DNA from: Ciona intestinalis
Taxonomy: Eukaryota > Chordata > Ascidiacea > Phlebobranchia > Cionidae
Length of the DNA: 64,000 bases
Reading direction: 5' to 3'
NCBI RefSeq assembly: GCF_000224145.3
Contig: NC_020167.2
Location: 5,394,287 to 5,458,286, forward strand
This document shows positions 27,001 to 36,000 of the stretch, piece by piece. Each line of letters begins with the position of its first letter. Position 1 is the first letter of the stretch. The position numbers and the translations under genes are program-made. The notes beneath the pieces were generated by a model that saw nothing but the letters and a program-made list of their open reading frames with translations, ran no database searches and was not told the origin of the DNA.

Positions 27001-30000
27001 GTGATATGGTAGAGTGTTCCCGGGATTAAATTCTCCAGCTTCATGTATTCCTTTGCAGTGTTGCCCATATTAATAAGGCCACTGGCATTAGAATTAATGC
27101 TGACATTATACCACTCAGCTCCACCCATTCTTTCCCATCTAACAACCAGAGACGTGTCCTTCACATGCGCTTGGTCGACGTTGAGCATGAGCAACTGCTT
27201 CAACCCTAGCAGAACAAGTTGCTGAAGGTATATTAAACATAAAATCATTGGCAGTAAGTATTATATATTATAACTGGTGATGATTTTAAGGTCATTTACA
27301 ATAGTACACATTTATGTAAAAATAAATCATTTTATGAGTGTTTTAAAATGAATTTTAAACTACTTGGTGAATAAACCAACTCTACATATATAATAGGAAA
27401 GGAAGCTTTTAAGCAAACAAAAGTGAATTTGAATTGGTATTAATTTTGAAAAATTTTTGAAGTTTTACTTGTATAGACAATTGCAACTCCTGGCAAACTG
27501 TTGGTAAACTCATTTCTGGCGAAAATTTCTAGTTGATACTTTGATGCATCATTCAGATCGTCCAGCAAATGATATGTTGTGTTTACTATGTAGTTCTAAA
27601 AGGTTAAAAAACAACTTAGGAACCATTTGCTTTTTTTCTAGCAAGCTAACACTTTTTCACACACAAACCAAAACCTTTACTACACATGTATTCTAACAAG
27701 CATGCAATGTTGTTAGTTTCTACCAGCAGCTACTTCTACTTCTATGTTGTGCAATTAGTATCTGCAGCTGTGGTTTTCATATGGCCAAACTTTTATACAA
27801 ATTTTTAACAATCCCTAAAATTAAATTTGTTTATTTTAACTTTTCTCGGTTTGTTATTGTATACATATAGAAGTATTGCATGTAAATTTGGAATTAGCAT
27901 TTGTTGATTACAAATATTTTATAATTGTTTCAATGAGCCATATTATAAAACAGGTTGAAAACCACGGACTCTGCAGTTTTATAGCACACTTCTAATCTAC
28001 CATCACACTGCTACATATCTACAAACACGTTTTAATTGCTAGGAATGCAGTTAGACACACAACCCACCATTCGACGCTTTTTCCCATTAACATAAAACTG
28101 AAAGATAGAAAATTGTCCATACACAATGGATAACGGAAAAAACATAAATTGAAACAAAGAAATTTCAAAACAGCTCATCTGCCTGGCAGCAACAGTTTAG
28201 ATAAAGAAACAGAAAAGTTAAATAAACGATTCTGTTTTGGCGAATGAAAAAAACAATTTGTAGGTACACCTAACAACCAATTAATATTTTTGTTTGTGTT
28301 ATGCATAAATTTGATTTTGTTTTCATAATTAAAAACACCATCAACAGGTGTATTATATACTAAGCAAAAAACTTACCTTGACTATTTCATTGTCATGATA
28401 GTTTCGCAATATCACTTGGTAGGTTGTAGCTCCTACAACAGGAGCCCATTTGGACAACACGCTATGATCAGTCACATTCGATATACGTATAGACCTAGTG
28501 GTTGGTAGTTCTAAAAAAAAGAATGTATGTATAAAACTTACAGAAAATTTAAAAGGTATAGTAGGGTGGGAGAAGATTGAACAGCTTTTCATTATATTTT
28601 CTTGTTCCATTTGATAGTAAACAAAGTACATTCAAAGAGTTAAATACATTTCCTCACGACTTCCATAGACCATTGTTAATTGTTTAAAATAAGATCAGGA
28701 TATTTGGGAATTATGTGCTAAAGGTGTTTCATCTTCCTTATATAAAGTTTTAAATAAAATATTTATATTGCAACAAAAATAAAACTAATTTTTGGTTATG
28801 TTAATTTTTAAGCACTGGTGATGCTTAAAAATAAAAATGCTTGTTTAATACTTTTGTTTTAACTTAATCAAAATTTTAAGAAGAGCAGATAATAAATAGG
28901 TTTACTTGTGTATAGAGACAATCTCATAACAGGGCTGGAAGCTCTGTCATTGAAAGCTTGGTATGTAACAAGGTATTGAGTTGCCGGTTGTAAACCTTGG
29001 AAGAGAACCTGTGATCCAGTAGTGTTTTCCCTTCTGACTTCCTAAAAAATATTTCAAAAAAATTTGAACATTTTAAAATATATAAAGAAATGCTTCAAAG
29101 CCGGTATTTTTAAATATTTTAAAAGATGTGGCTCAGATAAATATGCAAACACAGTTATGTTAAGGTGAATAATATTTATAACGAAAAAGGTTGAATTCTT
29201 GTACACCATAAAAAAAGTATTGAAGCCTATGCACTTAATTGAAAAAATAGACATGATTTACATAAGTGTCTCCTCCAGATTCATATTGATACAGAATGAG
29301 AGTGTAATGCACAGAAAGGCGTGGTATCTCCCAAGATATCTCTATATGAGTACTTGATGTGTTTGCAATTACAAGTTCTGGAGGTAGTTCAATTCCTGTG
29401 GCAAATTTTTAAAATAAAAAGTTTTCCAAACTGTATTTTGTGATCAAAGTTTTGTAATATAATAATGCAGTTTAGGCAGATGTAAAACTTATGCTGAACT
29501 GCAGAATTTGTTACATTATATTATCTGAACAAAGAAATGCTTCACTTTAAACATAGAAAAGATAAAAGTATAACAGAAAAATAAAATTCCAAAGCTAATT
29601 GACTGTTACTTAAATTATAATTTCATAAAATTTACTTGTGACAAATTCAGCCAAGGATGGTGGACCCTCAGAGTTTCTATTCTGTGCAGTTACTTTCACT
29701 TGGTAAACATATCCAGGACTTAATCTTCGAATTGTTGTCGATTCAGTAGATACCGTGCCCAAACCGGAGAACATGATATTGGGGGGAACAATTTCAACCT
29801 GTTGACCATGATTATTAGATTATTGTTTTTTTTTATCATTTTGATTTGTCAGGTTGATTAGATTGAACTAAAAGCATGGATTTTTGGTTGGATGGTATTA
29901 TAGTGTAAGAAATGAAGTTATTTTTTCTGGTGTCAGTAAAATCATTAGTGGGCACAAACTGAGTTTCAAAAATAATGTACTTTACAATGTTTTAGTTGGC

Positions 30001-31894
30001 CCCAATCACAACCTATTGGTACATTCATACGAAAATACGTATCATAAAAATGCATACAAATAAGCAAACAGACAACATTTTTATAAACGCATCACATTAC
30101 TTCTGCATATATTAATTTAATATTATATCAACACAATAAATATGTTTCTTGAAAAAAGCCAAACTGTATATTTAAATTCAACAGAGTTTTTATAAAAACG
30201 AAAAGTTTCAGTAGATATTACCTTGTATGTTAAAGCAACTGGTGTTGGGGACCATGTAACAAGTACACTGCTCGATGAAATGTTACCAACTGGTAAAGTA
30301 AGGTCCACCACAGGACCAGGAACTATTTTTTTTAGGAAAACAATAGTTATTAAATTCTAGAAAAGGATTGAAGAAAATGAAATACGAATAATTATTACTA
30401 AAAACATTTTACAAATTAGATATTTTGAAAATAAAAAGTCAGTGCAGAAAAGGCATGAATATGGACAAACTGTGTGATTTAATTGTAAAATACAAAAATC
30501 TAGATATGACCACACTCCCAAACTATATTAGATCCCTCTAAAAATTAATTTACAACACTACACACAGTCAATAGTTCAGTTTGGACTGAAGAAAAAAAGG
30601 CATTTTAGAAATACTCCGTCTTTCCTCATGAATATTAAACATGAAAAAGCCAGTTAAAATTAAATAAATTAGTCATGGAATTTGCGTCACTCTGCGGCTC
30701 TTTCGGCAGCTACCAAATTAAAGTTTTGACCAAATTCCAACACACGATCTTATCAAGTATGAAAGCGTGGTTATAAATAATGAAAGGAATGCATTGGAAT
30801 TATTACCCATCACTGCATACCTGTCGTACTATCTGCACATCTCCAGCTCCCAGGCTCTGTGTGGGCGTTTGCATAATTTAGGAGTGAAATTATTTTACAG
30901 CAGGAAAAATTAAGTAGGAATTAATGGCTTCAAATTAGTTTTTGATAAGCCATTTTATTTAAAGTAATAAGCATATTTTTCCTAAGGTAATTTATAGGGT
31001 TTTTTATTCAATAAGTATTTTTAGAGGAATAAAATTTAATAACTCAATAAAAAACACCATAATTCATAAGGGCACTTTATATTTAATAAATATTCGTAAA
31101 GAAATAAGATTAAACCACTAATTAAAAAACATACTAATTTATTTTTATAATTTAATAACTTTCTACATACTAATTAAATTATTTGCAATTCAAACTTACG
31201 AGTTTGAAAAGTGATTTCTTTTGGTTCACTGCAGCCGTTAACATGGTGTGCCACAACATCAACAACATAAGTTGTGTCCGCATCAAGGTCTCTGAAGGTT
31301 GCTTCTAATTCAAATACATCACCAGCCCCACGTATACAAGTGGATGCTGGTGTTTTCACCCTTACTGTGTACCTAGGAAAATATATTACAAAATCACTAG
31401 CTGAAAAATTAAAGGTTAAATTAGGCAAATAATAGGAATAAAAAGTAATAGTGTGTTTTTTCTTGGTAAATATAGACGGACAACTAAGAAATTACTGTTA
31501 AGCATTTTTAAATACATATCTAATTATTGTATAATAATGAAGTCTAAATGTAATTTCACAAACCAGTCAGCGGCATCTACTTCTGACCAATACACTCGTG
31601 CAGCTGTAGAGTACAGTCGATCATAATTGATTTCAGTTGGTGCATCAATGTCTAAATTAAAACAAATTCAAAAAATGTCACCCATGTTTTACTATGTGCA
31701 ATTCATATTATTCAAAATATAAAAATCTAACTTTTACCTTCATCACAATTATCTGCTGCCCTTCTAAAGATATCATGACTTTCATCCCAATCATCATGGA
31801 TGGCAGTTGCCTTTACATACCCCTTATATAGGACAGAAAGCAAGCACAGAAGAATAATCACAGTTGACGAAAATGCACATCTGCTACCAACCAT
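1..31894 (-). CDS. Polycystin-1/PKDREJ-like receptor with FN3 ectodomain (partial, 3' end off the left edge)
   Basis: Large multi-exon gene, start codon at 31894, about 63 coding exons and roughly 3,100 residues in the window. Exons join in consistent phase with GT-AG (one GC-AG) introns. Domain order: signal peptide, about 15 FN3 domains, PAN/apple-like, PKD-like, REJ containing a second PAN, GAIN/GPS, TM1, PLAT. The REJ-GPS-TM1-PLAT order is that of polycystin-1, PKD1L and PKDREJ proteins, whose remaining membrane helices would lie left of base 1. Family members act as ciliary, sperm or mechanosensory receptors, often with TRPP channels; the ligand here is unknown. FN3 repeats in place of the usual PKD repeats or lectin modules are unusual. 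The exons between 17925 and 19015 may be an allelic duplicate of 19576-20715. It could in principle be two genes, but phase continuity from the FN3 exons into PAN and REJ argues against that. Confidence 0.88.
315..772 (-). CDS. PLAT/LH2 domain exons (C-terminal limit of the window)
   Basis: Exons 602-772 and 315-478. The first begins WSLKSTVDNRKEDRYLYQV and continues TVFTG, the usual start of a polycystin PLAT domain. The second contains LGPLTHLHIWHDNNG and SWYLDQVVVQDV, the two best-conserved PLAT motifs. In polycystins this domain is the intracellular loop after TM1. The second exon ends in phase 2 at a GTGAAC donor, so the gene continues beyond base 1. No further exon was recognised in 1-314. 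Confidence 0.88.
1110..5364 (-). CDS. GAIN/GPS region and first transmembrane helix of the polycystin-like gene
   Basis: Exons 5192-5364, 4987-5118, 4636-4761, 4310-4474, 4075-4194, 3763-3897, 3228-3351, 2771-2939, 2203-2384, 1787-1935 and 1110-1346. The first six are helical and Ser/Thr-rich, like the helical part of GAIN domains. The GPS is split over the last two exons: C-R-R-F-D, W-T-G-D-G-C, then TECVCTKLS, so the cleavage position normally H-L-S/T reads K-L-S. Next come FFVPPNTINF, a hydrophobic helix (VIALVCIYILMLIW) and a basic RMDRRD stop, typical of the start of the membrane part of polycystin-1 proteins. Furin-like sites occur at RRVRRS (exon 4310-4474) and RVRRRRS (exon 1787-1935). 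Confidence 0.83.
1618..1718 (+). mobile_element. SINE-like element, tail fragment
   Basis: AAAGTTACATACGTGGTAAC, AAGCGGGCACGAGGTGTTTT and GAGGGTAAATAAGTTACATT match the 3' part of the family. Similar short tail fragments occur near 800-930, 22480-22580 and 36420-36510. Confidence 0.5.
3562..3744. repeat. MITE-like repeat family A, copy 1
   Basis: Starts with GGGGTAAGATGGGACAC and ends with CCCATCTTCCCCCATCGTAC, i.e. inverted ends around a conserved core mentioning TTCTTTGTTAACTACTAAATG. Related copies recur across the window. No ORF. Confidence 0.7.
5490..5663 (-). mobile_element. SINE-like element, minus-strand copy
   Basis: CACACCTCGTGCCAGCTTAT, GTGTCTTGTCCAAAGCCACA and CTAACCACTGTGCTAAGGCG are shared with the family. 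Lies in the intron between exons 5829-5958 and 5192-5364. Confidence 0.62.
5829..13386 (-). CDS. REJ module exons of the polycystin-like gene
   Basis: Exons 13245-13386, 12778-12898, 12348-12543, 11856-11996, 11391-11597, 10991-11184, 10796-10848 (53 nt), 10116-10323, then 9477-9591 and 7273-7429 (the inserted PAN), then 6714-6882, 6548-6657 and 5829-5958. REJ landmarks: C-x-N-F followed by a conserved Trp; GGGMRTVGA with SESYDPD and an F-T-W-x-C; a C-x-x-C then C-x-x-C pair before Y-K-W; TNLPPRDGIC; then F-T-C-S-E-W-K-D-E. REJ modules occur in polycystin-1, PKDREJ and sea-urchin receptors for egg jelly. The exon at 6548-6657 ends in CAG followed by GCAAG, a GC donor. Confidence 0.82.
6303..6490. 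repeat. MITE-like repeat family A, copy 2
   Basis: Best preserved copy: start GCAGGGTGGGGGAAGATGGG, core with GGTAGTAAACAAAGTACATT and AACACGATCAGGATATTTGG, end TAAAGGTGTTCCATCTTACT. Intronic. Confidence 0.75.
7273..9591 (-). CDS. Second PAN/apple-like domain, inserted within REJ and split by a gene-bearing intron
   Basis: Exons 9477-9591 and 7273-7429 join in phase to give a segment starting GNCHSFIAMPNQ, with CSEYCCL, FMCLSFSY and ACVLF: the paired Cys, F-x-C-x-SF-x-Y and C-x-L pattern of PAN/apple domains. It lies between REJ sequence ending PPRDGICQ (10116-10323) and REJ sequence starting FTCSEWKD (6714-6882). The intron 7430-9476 that divides it holds the antisense PSME3-like gene. Confidence 0.68.
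7654..8973 (+). CDS. PSME3: Proteasome activator PA28-gamma / REG-gamma-like
   Basis: Two exons, 7654-8154 and 8635-8973, giving about 279 residues; stop at 8971-8973. PA28 proteins form heptameric caps that open the 20S proteasome; the gamma form is nuclear. The N-terminal helix is followed by a charged linker with a basic cluster (PPKKKQKKTKF), a likely nuclear signal. Exon 2 starts VPEMQDGNNFGVEVQ, matching the activation loop of the family, and continues with LYYLARAEVAGKFAKH and ELDVKEFHSLRLIVREVRN, the family's C-terminal helices. The protein is slightly longer than human PSME3 (254) because of the linker. The gene lies wholly within an intron of the opposite-strand polycystin-like gene. 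A MITE-like repeat (8468-8606) fills the end of its only intron. Confidence 0.92.
8468..8606. repeat. MITE-like repeat family A, copy 3
   Basis: Starts TAGTAGGGTGGGGAAGATGA and ends CCCATCCCCCCACCACACTA, inside the PSME3-like intron and ending about 30 bases before its acceptor. Internal part is shortened. Confidence 0.7.
8972..8977 (+). terminator. Poly(A) signal of the PSME3-like gene, overlapping the stop codon
   Basis: AATAAA begins at the second base of the TAA stop codon, implying an extremely short 3' UTR. This is plausible in a compact genome, and no second AATAAA follows closely. Confidence 0.5.
9049..9284. repeat. MITE-like repeat family A, copy 4
   Basis: Start AGTAGGGTGGTGGAAGATGG, end GGTGTGCCGTCTGCCCCGCC. 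Lies just downstream of the PSME3-like gene. Carries a short internal duplication of ATATGGATATGGATATTATG-type sequence. Confidence 0.72.
13408..13982. mobile_element. hAT-type MITE with 8-bp target-site duplication
   Basis: A 575-bp element with terminal inverted repeats (CAGGGGTTCTTAAACT left; right end, reverse-complemented, CAGTGGTTCTTAAACT) flanked by perfect 8-bp duplications TCTTATGA at 13400-13407 and 13983-13990. TIR sequence and TSD length fit the hAT superfamily. No transposase ORF, so non-autonomous. An inner inverted pair (ACAGTGGTGTTCAA near 13490, TTGAACACCACTGT near 13915) suggests a compound or nested structure. Confidence 0.88.
14181..14340 (-). mobile_element. SINE-like element, truncated at the tRNA-like head
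   Basis: Shares AACACCTCGTGTCAGCTTAC, TTACTTTGTGGGTAATTATT and CCACTGGGTTGGAGCAATTG with other copies. Intronic. Confidence 0.6.
14453..14572. repeat. About 60-bp tandem duplication abutting a splice donor
   Basis: Units about 14453-14510 and 14511-14572 share TTTATATGAAATCGCTGAAG and TATTGAGATACGTTGACATA. The second unit ends within the donor region of the minus-strand exon 14575-14857. Confidence 0.85.
14575..15259 (-). CDS. PKD-like segment, with an artefactual gap inside its second exon
   Basis: Exons 15142-15259 and 14575-14857. The joined protein has a beta-rich stretch, then VWDFGDN, matching the WDFGDG-type signature of PKD repeats, then a Cys-containing tail. The second exon is split by 50 N and vector sequence. 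If the 25-bp duplicate flanks are collapsed and the vector removed, the exon is 172 nt and keeps the phase needed on both sides, which supports both the exon and the artefact reading. Confidence 0.65.
14701..14736. other. Plasmid polylinker remnant
   Basis: The last 36 bases before the gap contain, in order, GGATCC, a degraded XbaI-like TTAGA, GTCGAC, CTGCAG-like and GCATGC sites, the order in a pUC-type polylinker, with small errors typical of a read end. It interrupts the exon 14575-14857 and is not genomic. Confidence 0.88.
14737..14786. other. Assembly gap (50 N), probably spurious
   Basis: The 25 bases before the vector remnant (14676-14700) equal the 25 bases after the gap (14787-14811). 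Collapsing them restores an in-phase 172-nt exon. Confidence 0.9.
15346..15521 (-). mobile_element. SINE-like element, minus-strand copy with internal loss
   Basis: Shares CACCTCATGCCCACTTAAAG, GTGTCTTGCCCAAGGGCTCA and the tRNA-like end GACCATTGTGCCATGCCGTG with the 45077-45360 copy. Intronic in the polycystin-like gene. Confidence 0.6.
15587..15804 (-). CDS. PAN/apple-like domain exon 1 of the polycystin-like gene
   Basis: One 218-nt exon following the last FN3 exon (16013-16148) in correct phase. It carries a spaced Cys pattern (PCSEDY, then CLEQCC, FNCRS and ACLIY) resembling PAN/apple modules: a core with Cys pairs, F-x-C-x-S and C-x-L. PAN domains bind proteins or carbohydrate. The next exon (15142-15259) begins the PKD-like segment. 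The family call rests on motif spacing only; a divergent cysteine module is possible. Confidence 0.6.
16013..31894 (-). CDS. Signal peptide and FN3 array exons of the polycystin-like gene
   Basis: Exon 31738-31894 encodes a start with a hydrophobic core (IILLCLLSVL), a plausible signal peptide. About 15 FN3 domains follow, mostly as exon pairs: the first carries strands A-C with the conserved Trp, the second carries the L-P-x-T-x-Y and Asn motifs and usually ends in Y/F-T-S. Exons: 31564-31651, 31200-31372, 30222-30322, 29636-29798, 29262-29395, 28906-29041, 28377-28510, 27469-27595, 26933-27205 (a whole FN3), 26502-26648, 26032-26184, 25692-25850, 25201-25332, 24851-24952, 24359-24544, 23951-24124, 23754-23847, 23224-23390, 22832-22925, 22620-22757, 22105-22385, 21744-21916, 21310-21412, 21011-21122, 20558-20715, 20137-20290, 19933-20048, 19576-19717, 17290-17441, 16863-16969, 16353-16490, 16013-16148. 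The exon at 16353-16490 adds an acidic Ser/Thr-rich stretch to the last FN3. Most introns are phase 1, as is typical of shuffled FN3 modules. Confidence 0.85.
17719..17910. repeat. Intronic minisatellite, three ~60-68-bp units
   Basis: Units begin ATGACTACACATATTATTTA or a close variant and continue AATGGTGAATACTAAATTTA. The homologous stretch at 19247-19555 has five units. Confidence 0.8.
17925..19015 (-). CDS. Apparent second copy of FN3 exons (probable allelic duplicate)
   Basis: Exons at 17925-18066, 18290-18405, 18494-18647 and 18911-19015 (cut by the gap) are near-identical to 19576-19717, 19933-20048, 20137-20290 and 20558-20715, including the introns between them. Splice phases allow the copy to be translated in tandem, adding nearly two FN3 domains. 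The copy boundaries coincide with the contig ends at the gap, which favours two haplotypes placed in series. Confidence 0.7.
19016..19065. other. Assembly gap (50 N) between near-duplicate contig ends
   Basis: The left contig ends at a base equivalent to 20662 and the right contig starts at a base equivalent to 17538, so the contigs overlap rather than abut. Confidence 0.85.
19247..19555. repeat. Intronic minisatellite, five ~60-68-bp units
   Basis: Same unit as 17719-17910 with two extra units at its left. The difference accounts for most of the length difference between the two halves of the 17538-20662 duplication. Confidence 0.8.
28068..28097 (-). CDS. Candidate 30-nt microexon in the fourth FN3 domain
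   Basis: On the minus strand a CAG acceptor precedes 30 bases reading FYVNGKKRRM, followed by a GTGGGT donor. Both neighbouring exons (28377-28510 and 27469-27595) meet at phase 0, so including or skipping it keeps the frame. The peptide would sit around the D-E strand region of this FN3 domain. The sites are short and the polypyrimidine tract is weak, so it could be chance. Confidence 0.4.
28559..28740. repeat. MITE-like repeat family A, copy 5
   Basis: Start AGTAGGGTGGGAGAAGATTG, same core, end AAGGTGTTTCATCTTCC; in the intron upstream of exon 28377-28510. Confidence 0.7.
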
Positions 31895-33015
31895 TCTAGT
31901 AACAGTTCACTGCACTTGCATTTGTTATTAAGTTTCTGAAGTTCGAATAAATTTCAGGTGAATTTTTCTAAAAAAAAAGAATAACAAAGTGAGAAAACAA
32001 AACTGCCGCAAAATTCTAAAAAAATTAAAATTAAGTTAAATCGCTCTGCTTACCTGATCCTTGCAATCTACAATGTGTAGTGCAGGAAATAAATTATGCG
32101 AGTTTGCATTTTTGCCTTTTGAAAATTGCTGATTAATAATTGAAGTGTGGAGTGTGTTGTTATCCACCTTCCCATGCATAACATTAATAATTAAGGAGAT
32201 GTATATTAATAACATCTACTTGACCAGGTAATTGGAGAGATAACAGGAAATTTATTTGGATAAAGTCGCTGTTTTGCTGAAGGAACGAAATTAAAAGCAA
32301 AATTCGAACGTTTATCATTTTGGTCGATTTAAAATACTTTAATTGCATACATAATTTCACTTCATGAAATAAAGGAATAACAGATTCGGTTAAAACATGA
32401 CATAAGTACTTACTGCCACGCAACATAAGAAAATTGGTCTAAAACACAGTAACACTTGGTATTTGAATTTTACTCAAGAATATAATTTAAAATAATAAAA
32501 AAGAGCTCATAAAATTAAGAAAAATAAAAACAATTAAAAGAGACAAGGCATTTAAATACTATATGCATTGTGCAATGTACCAATTGTCAGTTTTATGGCA
32601 CAAATTCAATTGCACATATTGAAAAATCCAAGTCACCATTTCACATGTATAATCACATTCTTAAACAAATAAAAATTACATTATATAAAATTGAATCAAT
32701 AAAAGTCATGTTTAAATATTCTATAATGTAAAATTATTTTTGTTTTATGTTCCTGGCGAGCCTTTTTGAAGGAAGCAAATGTTTGGGCATAACTCTTACT
32801 GATAAAACAGATAAAGAGCAATATAGAAGATAGTTTGAGAGCAAGAAACTTCAAGGGTATCTAGAAGCTGACCTAACCCAGCCCAATTCATATTCATAAC
32901 TAAATGAAGCAAATGAAGCGCATTCAAAACCATAACTGCTGTAAATAAAACATGGGACAGATCACTTGTTTGATCACGATATGGAAAAACACCCCACGAC
33001 CGCATTACTTTATCT
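31895..33015. other. Intergenic, polycystin-like 5' side and GALNT10 3' side
   Basis: AT-rich, no ORF with coding character and no repeat I recognise. It should hold the polycystin-like promoter and the GALNT10 3' UTR. Confidence 0.5.
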
Positions 33016-36000
33016 TCATGCTGGGGAGTTCAATTTCTTGTTAAATTTTCCCAACTTTTCTAAATCTAAGTTCGTCCAAGTCCATCTCTGGTTGATGTCG
33101 TTTGCTTTGCAAGGCAACAAGATCACTTTCTTTGCTTCTGCATCAGATGTGGCACAATGACCAGTGATGCCATGAATAAGTGTGTCATCCTGGTGGAAAG
33201 TACAAGATTTAATGCTAATCATTAGATATATTTGTAATTATTCATCAAAATATTTTTTGGGTTAATTAAATTGTTTTATTTCAATTCATTGCTAAGCATT
33301 TTTTTTATATTTGCTAATCATCAGATTTTAAATACTTATGTAGTTATTCATTTACATTTTTTTACATTAATTTAATGTTAACTGAACACTTAGAAATATT
33401 TAGTACCACGTTTCATAACAATTACTATAAAAAGCTAATCACCTAAAGTGGAAAACCTTTTATTTTCAACACTACAAAATATCTGCAACCAATGTTATAA
33501 ATCACCTTATACTTCCATAGTTGGTTTCCATACTGTCCATGACACTGCCATAACACCACAGGTGAGTTGAGTCCTTGGCCATCAAGGCAAAACTTACGAG
33601 CCTTGTCCATGCTTGTACCTGGTCGAATGTCTTCTTTCCAAGTCAATATGAAGCTCTAAAATATTAAATAAATTTATAGGCGGCAAACCTGGGGTGGCAG
33701 GGTAGACACGCTACCCTTGATTTTTTGTCTTATATTAATAAGTTAACATTGGAATCAAAGAAAGGATTTTGTTAAACAGAAATCTGTGTTCAAGCATCCC
33801 TGCCTCCCCTGCTTTTAATGAAGTTTGGCGCCTATGACTGAATGACGTTTGTTTGGTTACACTAATGAAGATCGGAAAAGTTTACAAAGGGAAGATAGAA
33901 AGCAAAGGTAACAACAGTTATAACAAGCTTATGGATAAACACAACTTATTAGATAAAAAGGCGTGACCGTTACATTCTAGTGAGCGGTAACTCCAAAATT
34001 CCAAATTGCCTTAAATTTCTAACGTTTTAAATCATTTAATTTAGCTGCCCTTTAAGTTAGCAGGATCAAACTATAGTTCCATCTTTTTGAACAAACGTAA
34101 AGATGACACCATGTAAAATTAAACCAAGTAAAAACAAATACTCTTATGTTCAAGGCATCATACAGTTCAAACCAGAACAGGTTTAATATTTTAACACAGA
34201 ATACCTGATCTGCAGTCCCTTCTTCCCTGCATGGCATTAAAGATAAAGGAGCTCCTTCCTTTTTATACAATCCATCCAAACATCGCTTTGATCCTTCATT
34301 TGAAAGCTGAAAGTGAAGTCAGTAATTTGACCAAAGTTTTAGGATATGATTAGTGATTACACAACCAATATCTTATTCTAATTCAATTGTAGGTACTATT
34401 GATACTATATAAGGCATTGACTAAGATAGCAGTACAGATATAGGTATAATGTTTATAGTTTAATTCAATTGTTGGTATTATTGTAACTGTACAAGTTATT
34501 GACTGAGTAAAATATTGTTTGTAGACAGTTGTAACACGGTAAAGGTATGATTATGCATGCTGTAGTGTAATGTACATGTATGATTAACCTTTATTAGTTA
34601 AATGGCAATAAACAAATGTAAAAAGGAATTCCTAGATCGTTTCTTTGCGCTCATATCCATACACCTATTTATATGAAATTTATCAAAAACAAAAAATAGT
34701 TTTAACAAATAAATCTAAATATCGAACGCAATACAAAAGAAAAGAGAATATAAATAACAATTCTGTTATAACACAACCTTATCTAGCCCCTGCATAAGCC
34801 TTAATGTTTTAATGGCTAAACAGTGTCCATCAATCTGCATAACATTACCAAACATTAAAAAAAAATTTTAAGCAGTTCCTACCATTCCCCATGCAGCAGG
34901 TTCTGGCATAACAGGAGGATAGTGTTTTATAATATCTGGAGCAACTTCTTTCATGAACCAATCAAACGAGCGACATTCCAACAACTCCCGAAGAGCTTTT
35001 TGCTTGCTGAGGTCACCAGGGTGAATACCACGTACGTGAGGTCGCTTCTTGTAAAAATATTCAGCGTATTCATCCATCCATACTTCTGCCACTCGCTTGA
35101 AATTCTGGGTAATTGGAATATTGAATTGAAACTGTGTTAAGGTAGGGGACTGTTTTTTGAGAACAGAGTTGCACTGGTCACATGAATGGCTTATCTTAAG
35201 CGAAAGTGTTGGGGTAACGGGCCAAATCTGGTATAAGTTCAAGGTCCGCAATAAGAACCCCACCCACATAGAATGGAATCAGATTATTCCTAAGAGGTGA
35301 AAATAGTGGGAAACCAATGACTGCGGAGAGGTCAGAAACCTGTGGCTGGCTAAAAACAATATATATATATACATACAAAAATATTTACTAAAAAAACTAT
35401 TGCTTAGGAAATTGTGATTTATTTTTACTCTTTTTTTAATAACTGGATGTAATACTCTTACTGGTAGAAAAAACTTAAGAAAAAGTAGACATACTTTATA
35501 CCCATTCCCATTAGCATTCTGACCATAGCAATTAAGTTATTATGTTGTAAACATTACCTTGTTAATGTTTGTGCCTGGAGGAAGTGAGTATGGCATGAAC
35601 TCTCTGTATATATGACCGACCCTTGAGCAAGGTGCATCTAATATCTTTCCTCCACACATCCATGCCTGTTATGTGTTATAACAAAAATTATAGCAAAAAA
35701 ATATCTTTAGCAAAAAATTTTAGAAGAATTATTTTTTTGCAGAAACTTTTAGAACAAATTTTTTTAAGAACAAAAAGTTTTTAGAAATATTAAAAAAATC
35801 CTTACAAAATTTACTATTGTTATGCCTTGGAGCAAAAACAAACAGCAGAAAATCACCTTAAATGAAAGTTCATATTGTTCCCCGCCCCATATTTCCAATC
35901 CATCATCATATTCTCCAATCTCCTTAAAATACAAGCGATCGATGGCAAACAAACCACCCGCCATAACTGGATCCCTAATAAAAGTTTCAGCGAGATTTTA

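Noticed and set aside
30680..30890. GC-richer strip in the intron between exons 31200-31372 and 30222-30322 as a missed FN3 exon
   Set aside because: No open frame with splice sites fitting the phase of the flanking exons, which already join cleanly.
35196..35378. Minus-strand ORF in a GALNT10 intron with protein-like composition ([20 protein letters not shown])
   Set aside because: Exons 35558-35665 and 34883-35104 join in phase and match GALNT10 without it, and its own ends give no useful splice phase. Possibly a decayed element or chance.
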